Both the position numbers and the translations under genes were made by a program. Shown here piece by piece: positions 25,353-33,656 of a stretch of DNA of 64,000 bases. Origin of the DNA: Acherontichlamydia pituitae (lineage in GTDB: Bacteria; Chlamydiota; Chlamydiia; Chlamydiales; Rhabdochlamydiaceae); NCBI GenBank assembly GCA_019634675.1, contig JAHCAX010000005.1:1-64000 (forward strand), read 5' to 3'. The notes beneath the pieces are model-generated. The model ran no database searches and was not told the DNA's origin. It saw only the letters and a list, made by a program, of their open reading frames with translations. Position 1 is the first letter of the stretch. Each line of letters opens with the position of its first letter.

Positions 25353-27428
25353 GGACTGGTTTTTGAGGCGATCCAAATGGAGCTGGGTGGGATAGTCTTC
25401 AGGAAATTTCTGCGCAATCGCTGAGAACAGCTCATACGCCTTCTTGAGGTCATTGGCTTCTTCAGCCTCATAAGCTTCACGGAACAGTTTGCAGAGGAGG
25501 ATCTCTTCTTCAGTAGGCTCGATCTCTTTATCCGAGCCCAATTTTCCGACGAGCTCATATATTTTAATCTTCTGGACCTTGCCCTTGACCAAGATGATAT
25601 CAAGAGGGCGAATGATGAATTGGTTATCAAGATATTCGTAGACATGTTCGCTGATCAGGATAGAGGTATGGTAGGTCTTGTCGACGATCTGAAGGCGGGA
25701 GGTAATGTTCACAGCATCGCCGATCGCAGTGTAGTTCATCATCTCTTGGGTACCGATATTGCCAACGATTGCAACCCCGGTATTAATTCCAAATCGGGTA
25801 ACGAACTCGGGAAGTCCTTCGTTTTTTCGCTTGCGATTTAAGTTTGCGACCATTGTTTTGCAGAGCAGGGCGGCTGTGCACGCTTTAGCTGCATGGTTTG
25901 AGATAGGGAGGGGAGCTCCCCAAAAGGCCATGATCCCGTCGCCCAAAAATTTATCGATGGTGCCGTGTTCTTTCAAGATGATCTTCGACATTTTATCGAA
26001 GTACTCGGAAAGAAGCTGCGATAGGAGATCGATGGAAAGAGATTCCGCTATATCGGAAAACCCAGAGATATCGGAGAAGAAAATCGTCAGCTCCCTTTTT
26101 TCTCCACCTAGAAGGATCTCTTCTTTTTTCTGGAACAGGTCGAGAACGATCTCCTTGGGAATGTACTTGGCAAACGAATGAACTGCGCGCCTTAAGGCTT
26201 CGATGGCATTTCCGATCAAGAGGATCTCTGTAATATTCGATCTGATATGCAGATTGCTCTGGAGCTCCAGCCTGCTGATCTTGTCCACTTCCTTGCTCAA
26301 AACGGCCATTGGAGTAGAGATTCTTTGGGCGTATTTGACAATGATAAAGCTGGTGACGATCAGGATGCAGATCGTGATAAGCAGCAGCTGTTCCTGTGAC
26401 AAAATCGTCTTTCCTAAAAAGTCTTTGAAGGGAGCTACAATGACAACCCTCCAATCTTCAAGGAATGTTGGAGGAAGCTTGGAAACGTATGTCAGGTACT
26501 TCACATGATCGTGGGTAATGATAAAACGCTCTTCATCTTGGTTTTGGGTCAGGTACAGCTGATAAGCATCCGATATGATCGCTGCAAGCTCTTCCTGATA
26601 CTTTGCGTCGCCTGGAAGCTTCATAGGGGCAAGGATCTTGCCTTGGGTGTCGATAAGGAATGCTTTTCCCGTTTTCCCAATTTTTTGCTGATCGATAAAA
26701 TCGGAGAAGAAGACAAAAGGATGGTCTGTTCCGACCACTCCCGTGATCTTGCCATCTGAAGCGATCATCGGAAAAGCGACGGAAATTCCGTTTTCACGCA
26801 TGAAAATGAATGGATAGATGTCGGTCCAAAAAATGCCTCTTTTTTCCACAGCCCCAGCATACCAAGGCCGGTGTTCGACATTAAATTCTGAGATTTGAAA
26901 AGACTCTCTTGCAAGCTCATTGAAATTTTCATCCATGTAGACCCTTGATTCTCTAGGAGGGGCGAGAGTCATATCGATGTATGTCAATGAAAATGCCGTT
27001 TCAACTGGCAAGAGCTTGGAAGGATCGGAATAATAGCTCTTTGAATCGGAAAAAGTACGGTTGTAGGCCCCTAAGAAGTTCCCATTGTCAATGCCCATGA
27101 AGACATTGGCAAGGTTATGGTTGTATTTGACGATGTTAAGCATTAAAGAGGTCAATTTTCGATTTTCTATCGAGAGATCTTGAAGCTCAAGAGAGTATTG
27201 AGAGACCACTTGCGTCGTCTGGATCGAACTATGCGCCATCGCGTCCAGTTTTTCATTGATCGTTGCAACAGAGCGCCTTGCGATCCCTTTTGAGAAGGAG
27301 AGGTCGGAAGAATATTGTTTGGAAAAGTTAATGATTCCCATGCAGCTAAATGAAATCACAGTCAGCATGAGAAAAAGGGTGAGGATATAGACTTTAAAAG
27401 ACCATGGCCTGCGAAAAAGGATTTTCAT
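25350..27428 (-). CDS. Membrane Cache-domain class III adenylate/guanylate cyclase
   Basis: This sensor cyclase makes cAMP or cGMP. The 692-residue protein has a signal-anchor span (~12-32) and a periplasmic double-Cache domain (~35-325, with HRPWYAGAVEK and VVGTDHPF). A second span (~342-360) and a HAMP-like linker follow, and then the catalytic domain (~425-610). Metal-binding Asp residues lie in FFSDISGF and GDGIMAFWG. The Lys is in TIDKFLGDG, and the transition-state pair lies in YTAIGDAVNITSRL; these Lys/Asp features favour ATP. A short TPR-like tail ends the protein. Its start overlaps the stop of the paralogue by 4 bases. The ligand of the Cache domain is unknown. Confidence 0.9.
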   Translation of the reverse strand: MKILFRRPWSFKVYILTLFLMLTVISFSCMGIINFSKQYSSDLSFSKGIARRSVATINEKLDAMAHSSIQTTQVVSQYSLELQDLSIENRKLTSLMLNIVKYNHNLANVFMGIDNGNFLGAYNRTFSDSKSYYSDPSKLLPVETAFSLTYIDMTLAPPRESRVYMDENFNELARESFQISEFNVEHRPWYAGAVEKRGIFWTDIYPFIFMRENGISVAFPMIASDGKITGVVGTDHPFVFFSDFIDQQKIGKTGKAFLIDTQGKILAPMKLPGDAKYQEELAAIISDAYQLYLTQNQDEERFIITHDHVKYLTYVSKLPPTFLEDWRVVIVAPFKDFLGKTILSQEQLLLITICILIVTSFIIVKYAQRISTPMAVLSKEVDKISRLELQSNLHIRSNITEILLIGNAIEALRRAVHSFAKYIPKEIVLDLFQKKEEILLGGEKRELTIFFSDISGFSDIAESLSIDLLSQLLSEYFDKMSKIILKEHGTIDKFLGDGIMAFWGAPLPISNHAAKACTAALLCKTMVANLNRKRKNEGLPEFVTRFGINTGVAIVGNIGTQEMMNYTAIGDAVNITSRLQIVDKTYHTSILISEHVYEYLDNQFIIRPLDIILVKGKVQKIKIYELVGKLGSDKEIEPTEEEILLCKLFREAYEAEEANDLKKAYELFSAIAQKFPEDYPTQLHLDRLKNQS

Positions 27429-29542
27429 TTTCCCTCCTTGATCCGTTTTAGATGGACCTGGGTGGGATAATCGTCAGGGTGGTTCTTGGCGATTTCAGAG
27501 AATAGGGTATAAGCCCCTTCGAGATTTCCTGACTGCATCGCTTCAAAAGCTGTGGTAAAGTTGCGGCAAAGCTCCCTTTTTTCTTTGCTTGCTTGAATTT
27601 CATGGGCCCCGTTGATAACGCCTGCAAGCTCATATATCAGGACCTTCTCTTTTTTTTCCTTTAGGACGATGAGGTCCAGAGGCCGGACAACAAAATTGTC
27701 CCCGAGGATTTCACGCGTTTCTTGGCTGATAATGACTGCAACCTGATAGTGCTTGCTTTCTGCTTGGAGGCGGTTCGATATGTTGACCGCATTTCCGATG
27801 GCTGTATAGTTCATCCGTTCTTCCGTTCCAATGTTGCCGACGATTACTGTCCCGGTATGGATTCCAAAGCGGGTAAAGAACACAGGCTGTTGCAAGGCAG
27901 ATCTCTTTTGATTCAAGGAGTCTGTAAGGGCGTGGCAGCGGAGCGCGGTAATGCAGGCCCTTTCCACATGATCCTCGAATTCGATCGGCGCACCCCAAAA
28001 TGCCATGATCCCATCGCCGATGAACTTATCGATTGTTCCGTGCGATTCGAGGATAATTTTTGACAGCGCATCAAAATATTCTCCTAAAAGGGCCGTTAGA
28101 TGATCGATAGGCAATGCTTCTGCAATGGTCGTAAAATTGTTGATATCGGAAACGAAGATCGTCACCTCTTTTTTTTTGCCGCCAAGGGCAATTTCCTCAT
28201 TATTGTCGATGAGGTCTTTGACGATCTCTTTAGGGACGTATTTGCAAAACGAGCGGATCACACGCCGCATCGATGCAATCGCCGTATCGATCTGTTGGAT
28301 TTCATCGATCTGAGAGGAGATTCTGGTCTCGCTTTCCAGTTCCAGTTGGCGGATCTTATCGACCTCGCTGGCAAGCTTCTTGATCGGGGAGGAGACTTTT
28401 TTAGCAAAATAGATCACAATAAGGGCAGATAGAATGAGTATTCCGCCAATCAACAGGAAGACGCGGTGCTGGGCGCTGATCAGTCCTGAAAAGAAATCAT
28501 CGGAAGGAGCGACGGCCATGATGTACCAGTTGCCACTGAATACTTCGGGGAGCTTAGATGTGTAGCTTAAGTACTCAACTCCTCGATAATCTGCAATAAT
28601 ATCAGGTTTGACTGGGTTGTTGGAGTACTGTTGAAACAGCATGCCGACAAGACCGGCATCGACAGCTGAACTGACGTCTACATCGGCAGTAGTCGGAACA
28701 ATAATTTTTCCTTTATTGTTAAGAATGAACACTTTGCCATGAATTCCGATCTGCTGGTTTTTGACAAATTCGTCCAAAAAGATCATCGTCAGGTCGATCC
28801 CGATTACACCGATCAGATCTTTTTTATTAACGCCGGAAGGATTGCCTTGTGTTGCAGACGGGGCAAAAATTGGATTTCCAATGGAGATCCCTTTGCCGAC
28901 ATTGGGAAGAAATGGATAAAATCCTGTCCAGTACAGAGAGCCTGCTTCTACAGCCCCGATGTACCAAGGGCGTTTGCGGGAGTCATAGTTCAAGTTTTTG
29001 ACCTCTTCTTGGCTGATCGTCTTGAATTCTTCGTCCTGATAGTACCAGGTGTCGGTCGGAGGATTGACAGACCAATCAACATAACGGAGAATGAACCTTG
29101 CATTCTTTGGCAGAGGTTTTAACGGATCGCTAATGTAAGTTTTCTGATCGGCAAACTCCAGCGACATGACACCGATGAACCCGCCATTGGTCAGTCCGAT
29201 ATAATAATTTGAAAAGTTTTTGTTGTACTTGATCACGTTTGACAAGTAGGTGATCATCGGCTCGTTCTGAAGGGTAAATGGAACGAGTTCAGGAAAAAAA
29301 CCGGCAGCGATCTTAGCTACCCTTTCCGAAGCTAAGGCAATATCCTGAAATTTCTGGCTCACAATTGCAGAGCTTTGTTCGGCAACCTCTTTGGAAAACT
29401 CTAAGATCGTCTTATAGTTTTTTGACCTTGTCGATGTAATGACAGCAAGGAAAGAAATACAAATTAGGGAAAGAAAGAAAGTCAGGATATCGATCTTCAA
29501 CGTCCTGGCTTTATTCCATATTTTGATGAATTCTTTTCTCAT
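27425..29542 (-). CDS. Membrane Cache-domain class III adenylate/guanylate cyclase, paralogue
   Basis: The 705-residue protein has the same architecture as the next gene: one N-terminal span (~17-37), a dCache domain (~40-345) with RPWYIGAVEAG and IGVIGIDLTM, and a second span (~368-386). A HAMP-like segment and a cyclase domain (~455-640) follow. The catalytic residues are intact (FVSDINNF, IDKFIGDGIMAFWGA, YTAIGNAVNISNRL). It is clearly a tandem duplicate, but the Cache parts have diverged, suggesting different signals feeding one nucleotide. ATG 29542 has no good ribosome site. A 21-bp inverted repeat lies 20 bases upstream. Confidence 0.9.
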   Translation of the reverse strand: MRKEFIKIWNKARTLKIDILTFFLSLICISFLAVITSTRSKNYKTILEFSKEVAEQSSAIVSQKFQDIALASERVAKIAAGFFPELVPFTLQNEPMITYLSNVIKYNKNFSNYYIGLTNGGFIGVMSLEFADQKTYISDPLKPLPKNARFILRYVDWSVNPPTDTWYYQDEEFKTISQEEVKNLNYDSRKRPWYIGAVEAGSLYWTGFYPFLPNVGKGISIGNPIFAPSATQGNPSGVNKKDLIGVIGIDLTMIFLDEFVKNQQIGIHGKVFILNNKGKIIVPTTADVDVSSAVDAGLVGMLFQQYSNNPVKPDIIADYRGVEYLSYTSKLPEVFSGNWYIMAVAPSDDFFSGLISAQHRVFLLIGGILILSALIVIYFAKKVSSPIKKLASEVDKIRQLELESETRISSQIDEIQQIDTAIASMRRVIRSFCKYVPKEIVKDLIDNNEEIALGGKKKEVTIFVSDINNFTTIAEALPIDHLTALLGEYFDALSKIILESHGTIDKFIGDGIMAFWGAPIEFEDHVERACITALRCHALTDSLNQKRSALQQPVFFTRFGIHTGTVIVGNIGTEERMNYTAIGNAVNISNRLQAESKHYQVAVIISQETREILGDNFVVRPLDLIVLKEKKEKVLIYELAGVINGAHEIQASKEKRELCRNFTTAFEAMQSGNLEGAYTLFSEIAKNHPDDYPTQVHLKRIKEGK

Positions 29543-29560
29543 GCTGTTCCGTGGCAGGCG

Positions 29561-29630
29561 ATGAGCCTATCCGCAATGTAGAGAAAAAAATTGGGGAATC
29601 CCTTTCTCCCTACATTGCGGATAGGCTCAT
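29561..29630. repeat. Inverted repeat between exonuclease and cyclase genes
   Basis: Arms 29561-29581 and 29610-29630 are perfect 21-bp complements (ATGAGCCTATCCGCAATGTA plus one base). The flanking GAGAAA and TTTCTC extend the pairing. It sits in the promoter region of the cyclase pair and downstream of the exonuclease gene's 3' end, on the same strand. The remaining 29631-29772 shows no gene. Confidence 0.8.
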
Positions 29631-29772
29631 AGAGTTCGCTTCAACCGCATCAAAGCAGATCGATAAAATCGCTTCAATTTAAAAAAAGGGATTGGTGAAG
29701 CTCTGCGTCATTTCAACCCTCTTTACAAAATTGCCCCAAGGGGAATTCCTGCAATCTAAATGGAAGAGCTGC

Positions 29773-30366
29773 TTAAGATTTCTTGTCTGGAAAGGCGACG
29801 ACAGATTCGTAGCAGAGGAGGAGATGGTTTACACCGTTCATAGCACGGTGGGGCTTTTCTTCTTTGGGAAGAGATAAGGCTGTTGCGATCTTGTCCTTTG
29901 AACAGCCCGTTTCCCAAGGGTATTTTCCTTCGCCGAGCTGTGTTTTGTGGATCGCCTTGGCCCAGTACATCGAAGCAAGGTCTAGCCAATGGTATGGCCA
30001 CAGGAGCTTTTCTTGCGTGTCGACATCGATGAGCTGGGAAAAGAAGATCCGATCGAACGAGGGGTTTTGACAGATGAAGACAGCCTCTCCTCGCTTGATA
30101 TCGTGCTTGTTGAACAACTTGATGATGTTTTCTCCGACAGACTTAGGGGAGGCGGCCTGGCTTACTTCCGGCCATGTAAACCCATTGACCTGAAGGCTTG
30201 CAGGATCGCTTTTTTCCCATTCTTCGAAGGAAGCTGAAATATGGGATTGAAACTGATCTTTCAACTCTCCGGTGCGCACATCGATAATTTTAAACGCGAT
30301 CTCGATGATCCGATGTTTCATCGCATTCAAACCGTTCGTTTCTGAATCGAGAAAGATCCCCAGCAC
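29773..30366 (-). CDS. DnaQ-like 3'-5' exonuclease family protein
   Basis: The 197-residue protein has the RNase H-like exonuclease fold of the DEDDh group. Motif Exo I is FLDSETNGL (D and E present), and Exo II is CQNPSFDRIF. Motif III reads HRAMNGVNH: the His is kept, but the position usually Asp (HxAxxD) is Gly, with Asn two later. It may be inactive or use a shifted residue. The likely substrate is single-stranded DNA or RNA ends. It is encoded alone, divergent from dps. Confidence 0.8.
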   Translation of the reverse strand: MLGIFLDSETNGLNAMKHRIIEIAFKIIDVRTGELKDQFQSHISASFEEWEKSDPASLQVNGFTWPEVSQAASPKSVGENIIKLFNKHDIKRGEAVFICQNPSFDRIFFSQLIDVDTQEKLLWPYHWLDLASMYWAKAIHKTQLGEGKYPWETGCSKDKIATALSLPKEEKPHRAMNGVNHLLLCYESVVAFPDKKS

Positions 30367-30517
30367 GAAAAATCACCTTTGAGGATGTTGCAAAACTCCT
30401 TCTTCAAATTGGAATCTTGCAATTCCCTCCTTATAACTTAAGTTAAGTCTTGACCATGCACTAAAGATCGGTATAACAAGAAGGGAGAGCATTTTTCAAT
30501 ACAATTTGTACACATGG

Positions 30518-30543
30518 CCGGGCAAAAGCAAACTTTTGCCCGG
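30518..30543 (+). terminator. Strong hairpin upstream of dps
   Basis: An 11-bp stem CCGGGCAAAAG / CTTTTGCCCGG with a 4-base loop is followed by GGTTTT. No plus-strand gene ends nearby, so it may end an unannotated transcript, or be part of the neighbouring repeat. The rest of 30367-30672 holds repeat R1 (30548-30649) and the divergent promoters of the exonuclease and dps. Confidence 0.45.
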
Positions 30544-30547
30544 GGTT

Positions 30548-30649
30548 TTAGAGGCTGTTAACGGATTTAGGTTTCGTCGCTTTTTTGAGAAAATTTCTTG
30601 AAAAAGTCCAAAAAATCGACAGAAACTAAATTCGTTAACAGTCTCTTAA
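30548..30649. repeat. Palindromic element R1, copy upstream of dps
   Basis: This 102-bp imperfect palindrome has the ends TTAGAGGCTGTTAACGGATT and the complement of TAAGAGACTGTTAACGAATT. It is ~80% identical to 19099-19197. Here it lies 23 bases before the dps start rather than between convergent genes, so it may carry or disturb the dps promoter. Confidence 0.85.
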
Positions 30650-30672
30650 GCTCGACTTTAAGGAGAAAATCA

Positions 30673-31137
30673 ATGGACTTGCATATTGGCATATCGGAAA
30701 AAAATCGACAGGAGATCAGCTTAGGGCTTGCTCGGATGCATGCCGATACTTACGCTGTTTACTTAAAAACGCAGAATTTTCATTGGAACCTGGCCGGCCC
30801 CGAGTTTTACTCCCTCCATCTGCTCTTTGAGAAGCAGTATGAGGAGATGGCAGAGGCGATCGATGAGATTGCTGAAAGGATCAGGACCCTTGGCTATTTT
30901 GTCGAAGCCTCCTTCGGCGCCCTTAAAAAAATGACTGGAGTCAAAGAAGAGGAGAGGGTCTTAAGCATTAAAGAAATGCTTTTAAGCCTGATCGAGGCCC
31001 ATGAAAGCTTGATCTGCCATGCTAGAAAGGTTGCGGAAATAGCTGATAATGAGAAGGACTTTGCGACGGTCGACATGATCGGAAGGCGGCTTGGGGCCCA
31101 CGAAAAGTTCACCTGGATGCTCCGCTCTCAAATGTAA
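30673..31137 (+). CDS. dps: Dps/ferritin-like DNA-protection protein
   Basis: Dps forms a 12-subunit shell that oxidises and stores iron, protecting against peroxide. The 154-residue frame keeps the inter-subunit ferroxidase pattern, with the same spacing as E. coli Dps: H37 (NFHWNL), H49, E53 (Asp in E. coli), D64 and E68. No N-terminal Lys-rich tail is seen, so DNA binding is doubtful. TAAGGAG upstream fixes ATG 30673; the open frame continues upstream into repeat R1 but that part is not coding. Confidence 0.92.
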   Translation: MDLHIGISEKNRQEISLGLARMHADTYAVYLKTQNFHWNLAGPEFYSLHLLFEKQYEEMAEAIDEIAERIRTLGYFVEASFGALKKMTGVKEEERVLSIKEMLLSLIEAHESLICHARKVAEIADNEKDFATVDMIGRRLGAHEKFTWMLRSQM

Positions 31138-31206
31138 AGTTTAATTTTTAATTAAGTGCGTGTTTTGAGCTAGAGGGAAACAAAGGCTTTTGATATTCTC
31201 TTGGGC

Positions 31207-31236
31207 TTTAGAGCCTGTCGTTAGTTTTTGGGTTAA
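31207..31236. repeat. Possible degraded R1 end downstream of dps
   Basis: TTTAGAGCCTGTCGTTAG followed by TTTTTGGGTT resembles the left end of R1 (TTTAGAGGCTGTTAACGG). Only one side is recognisable, so this is a weak call. Confidence 0.3.
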
Positions 31237-31274
31237 CAATAGGCAATGACATAGTCGAGTATTAGGCAAAGGTT

Positions 31275-31739
31275 ATGACAATTTCACCGCAAAAGCTTCG
31301 GGAGATTATCTTTCTCCTCCTCTACAGCACTGATTTTGGCGGATCGACGGACGAGGAAATGGTTCCTCTTCTGATGAAAGAGCTTTGCGTTTCCAAAAAA
31401 GTGATGCGCCAGGCGATCGACGCCAAAGATGCTGTCCAAGCCAAAAAAGGGGAGATCGACTCGGTCATTACCCAATACTCAAAGTCCTATGATTTTGAAA
31501 GGATTCCCCGGATCGAGCGCAACATCTTGCGCCTTGGGATTTTCGAGCTTCTGCATTCTGAGCAGATTCCAGCTAAGGTGGCCATTGCAGAGGCCATTCG
31601 GCTCACCCGCAAGTTCGCTACCCCTGAAGCGGCAACATTTGTCAATGCGATTATCGACGCCCTCTATCAAGAGCAATGTAAGCTAGTTACCGCAGGTGAA
31701 ACTGATATACCGAAACAACTTGAAAAATTGGGAATTTGA
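31275..31739 (+). CDS. nusB: Transcription antitermination factor NusB
   Basis: NusB with NusE(S10) binds boxA RNA and supports rRNA antitermination. The 154-residue all-helical protein matches the family: SPQKLREIIFLLLYS at the start, YSKSYDFERIPRIERNILRLGIFEL in the middle, then VAIAEAIRLTRKFATPEAATFVNAIID (in two stretches). The final ~11 residues (PKQLEKLGI) are encoded by the left arm of a palindromic repeat and are not part of the normal fold. Confidence 0.93.
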   Translation: MTISPQKLREIIFLLLYSTDFGGSTDEEMVPLLMKELCVSKKVMRQAIDAKDAVQAKKGEIDSVITQYSKSYDFERIPRIERNILRLGIFELLHSEQIPAKVAIAEAIRLTRKFATPEAATFVNAIIDALYQEQCKLVTAGETDIPKQLEKLGI

Positions 31740-31950
31740 CAAGGCCCAGTTCGCAGGCCAAGGCTGCTTTACCTGCTTTGCTCTTCAAAGGTCCACTGGA
31801 CCTTTAAAGAGTCTTCGCAGCCCTAAATTTTAACCAAGCTATGCTGACGCCGAAACAGCTCAACTTGAATAAGTTGGGCGATGCAGGCGGGTTTAAATTT
31901 AGTGACTGTCCGACGCAGCCAAAAACCAATTTTTCAAGTTGTTTCGGTAT
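31707..31950. repeat. Palindromic element R4 between nusB and murB
   Basis: Perfect 25-bp terminal inverted repeats lie at 31707-31731 (ATACCGAAACAACTTGAAAA..) and 31926-31950. They flank ~195 bp. The interior has a GC-rich core with AAGGTCCACTGGACCTT (~31785) that resembles the cdaA-cydA intergenic array. The left arm encodes the NusB C-terminus and stop. A half copy lies at the window start. Confidence 0.9.
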
Positions 31951-31970
31951 AACACCTAAAAAGAGGTCAA

Positions 31971-32840
31971 ATGACTCCTCCATTCCGGTTCGAAGTTGAA
32001 AAACCGCTGAATCAATATTCAACGTTCGGCATCGGAGGGCCAGCCCGATTTTTCATCGAGATTGCCAAGATCGAACAGATGCAGGCCGTCATATCTTATT
32101 GCTACCAGCAGAAGATTCCCTACATCGTTATCGGAAAAGGCTCTAATTGCCTTTTCGACGACCGAGGTTTCGATGGCCTTGTGATCTTAAACAAGATCGC
32201 CTTCTGCCAGTTCGAATGGCCCGTTGTTTCCGTAGGAGCCGGCTACAGCTTTTCGCTGCTGGGGGCACAGACAGCCCGCAAAGGCTGGTCTGGACTCGAG
32301 TTTGCATCGGGGATACCTGGGACCGTTGGCGGAGCCGTCTACATGAATGCCGGCGCCAGCGGCGCCGAGACCCAAGAGGCTTTGATGGAAGTGAGCTACG
32401 TCAATGAGAAAGGCGCGCTCGAAGTGCTTCCAAAAAACATGATCGCTTTTTCTTACCGCCACTCCTCCTTTCAAGGGCTGAAAGGGGCCATCGTCGCAGC
32501 CAAATTTTTGCTCCTTCCATCGGAAGAAGCCCGTAAGAAACAACTATCGATCGTCGAGTACAGGACACGCACCCAGCCCTACAGCGACAAATCGGCCGGC
32601 TGCATCTTCCGCAACCCCTCTCCCCAGTCCGCAGGAGCGCTGATCCAGCAAGCAGGATTGAAAGGGGCTAAGATCGGCGGCGCCGAAGTCTCAACAGTGC
32701 ATGCCAACTTCATCGTCAACAAGGGCAGCGCCAAAGCCAAAGATGTCCTGCAATTATCTGAGCATGTGAAAAAAGTTGTCAAAGAGAAAACAGGCCAGGA
32801 CCTCGAGATGGAGGTCCGTTGCATCCCTTACCAGGTATAA
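31971..32840 (+). CDS. murB: UDP-N-acetylenolpyruvoylglucosamine reductase
   Basis: MurB is an FAD enzyme that makes UDP-MurNAc with NADPH in peptidoglycan precursor synthesis. The 289-residue protein is type II in length. Signatures are YSTFGIGGPARFF, VIGKGSNCLF (FAD binding) and SGIPGTVGGAVYMNAGASG. The proton-donor stretch is SAGCIFRNP, with Cys at 211 where E. coli has Ser; Cys at this site occurs in some MurB. GAGGT before ATG 31971 is good. It starts a run murB-PHP-folC. Confidence 0.95.
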   Translation: MTPPFRFEVEKPLNQYSTFGIGGPARFFIEIAKIEQMQAVISYCYQQKIPYIVIGKGSNCLFDDRGFDGLVILNKIAFCQFEWPVVSVGAGYSFSLLGAQTARKGWSGLEFASGIPGTVGGAVYMNAGASGAETQEALMEVSYVNEKGALEVLPKNMIAFSYRHSSFQGLKGAIVAAKFLLLPSEEARKKQLSIVEYRTRTQPYSDKSAGCIFRNPSPQSAGALIQQAGLKGAKIGGAEVSTVHANFIVNKGSAKAKDVLQLSEHVKKVVKEKTGQDLEMEVRCIPYQV

Positions 32841-32846
32841 GAACTG

Positions 32847-33656
32847 ATGTTTCGAGCTGATCTGCACGCTCATACCACCTGTAGCGACGGGAGCTTCACG
32901 CCCGAAGAGCTTGTCGTCCATGCCAAAGAGGTCGGCTTGTCCGCCCTTTGCATCACCGATCACGACAATGTCGATGCCTACCCTTCTGCGATCCCTAAAG
33001 CAAAAGAGATCGGCCTCATTCTGGCAGCCGGCGTGGAGTTCTCTTCCGTCTTCAAAGAGATGAGCGTCCATATTCTCGGCTACGATATCATCCTCGATCA
33101 TCCCGACCTCTTGTCCCTCTGCCAGCGGCATAAGCAGCGGCGCATCGATAGGAACCGCGCCATCCTTGAAAAACTTGCAGCCCGCGGCATGCCGATCTCA
33201 GAAGAAGAGCTGATGCAAAAAGGAACAAATCTGGGCCGTCCCCATATTGCCCAGATCATGATCGAAAAAGGGTATGTCGCAACCATTAAACAAGCTTTCC
33301 AACTTCACATTGGCGATGATGCTCAATGTTTTGTGCGCGGCGAGAATATTTCCTCAGAAGAGACGATCGAGCATATCCATAAAGCTGGAGGCAAAGCTTT
33401 TCTTGCCCATCCCCATCTCATGGACCATCAGAACAAGATCCGCGAGCTGCTCAAGCTGCCCTTCGACGGGATCGAATGCCACTATGCCAAATTTTTAGCC
33501 GACCAAGAGAAACGCTGGATCAAGATGGCCAAAGAAAGGCAGCTTCTTATCAGCGGAGGCTCCGATTTCCACGGCGCAGCAAAAAGCTACATCCCATTAG
33601 GGTGTTCGTGGGTCGATGAGGAAACTTTCAATCAGATCTTTCAACGACGCCTGTGA
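32847..33656 (+). CDS. PHP-domain phosphoesterase (YciV/RNase AM family)
   Basis: The 269-residue metal-dependent phosphoesterase has the four PHP motifs: DLHAHTTCSDG, CITDHDNVD, the GVEFSS stretch and, late, SGGSDFHG. It is close in layout to YciV, a 3',5'-bisnucleotide phosphatase and 5'-3' exoribonuclease. The exact substrate cannot be told here. It starts 6 bases after murB, and its TGA overlaps the folC ATG by one base (TGATG), so the genes are probably one operon. Confidence 0.88.
   Translation: MFRADLHAHTTCSDGSFTPEELVVHAKEVGLSALCITDHDNVDAYPSAIPKAKEIGLILAAGVEFSSVFKEMSVHILGYDIILDHPDLLSLCQRHKQRRIDRNRAILEKLAARGMPISEEELMQKGTNLGRPHIAQIMIEKGYVATIKQAFQLHIGDDAQCFVRGENISSEETIEHIHKAGGKAFLAHPHLMDHQNKIRELLKLPFDGIECHYAKFLADQEKRWIKMAKERQLLISGGSDFHGAAKSYIPLGCSWVDEETFNQIFQRRL

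Noticed and set aside
30598..30672. Longer Dps starting at 30598
   Set aside because: That part lies in repeat R1, and a strong ribosome site precedes ATG 30673.
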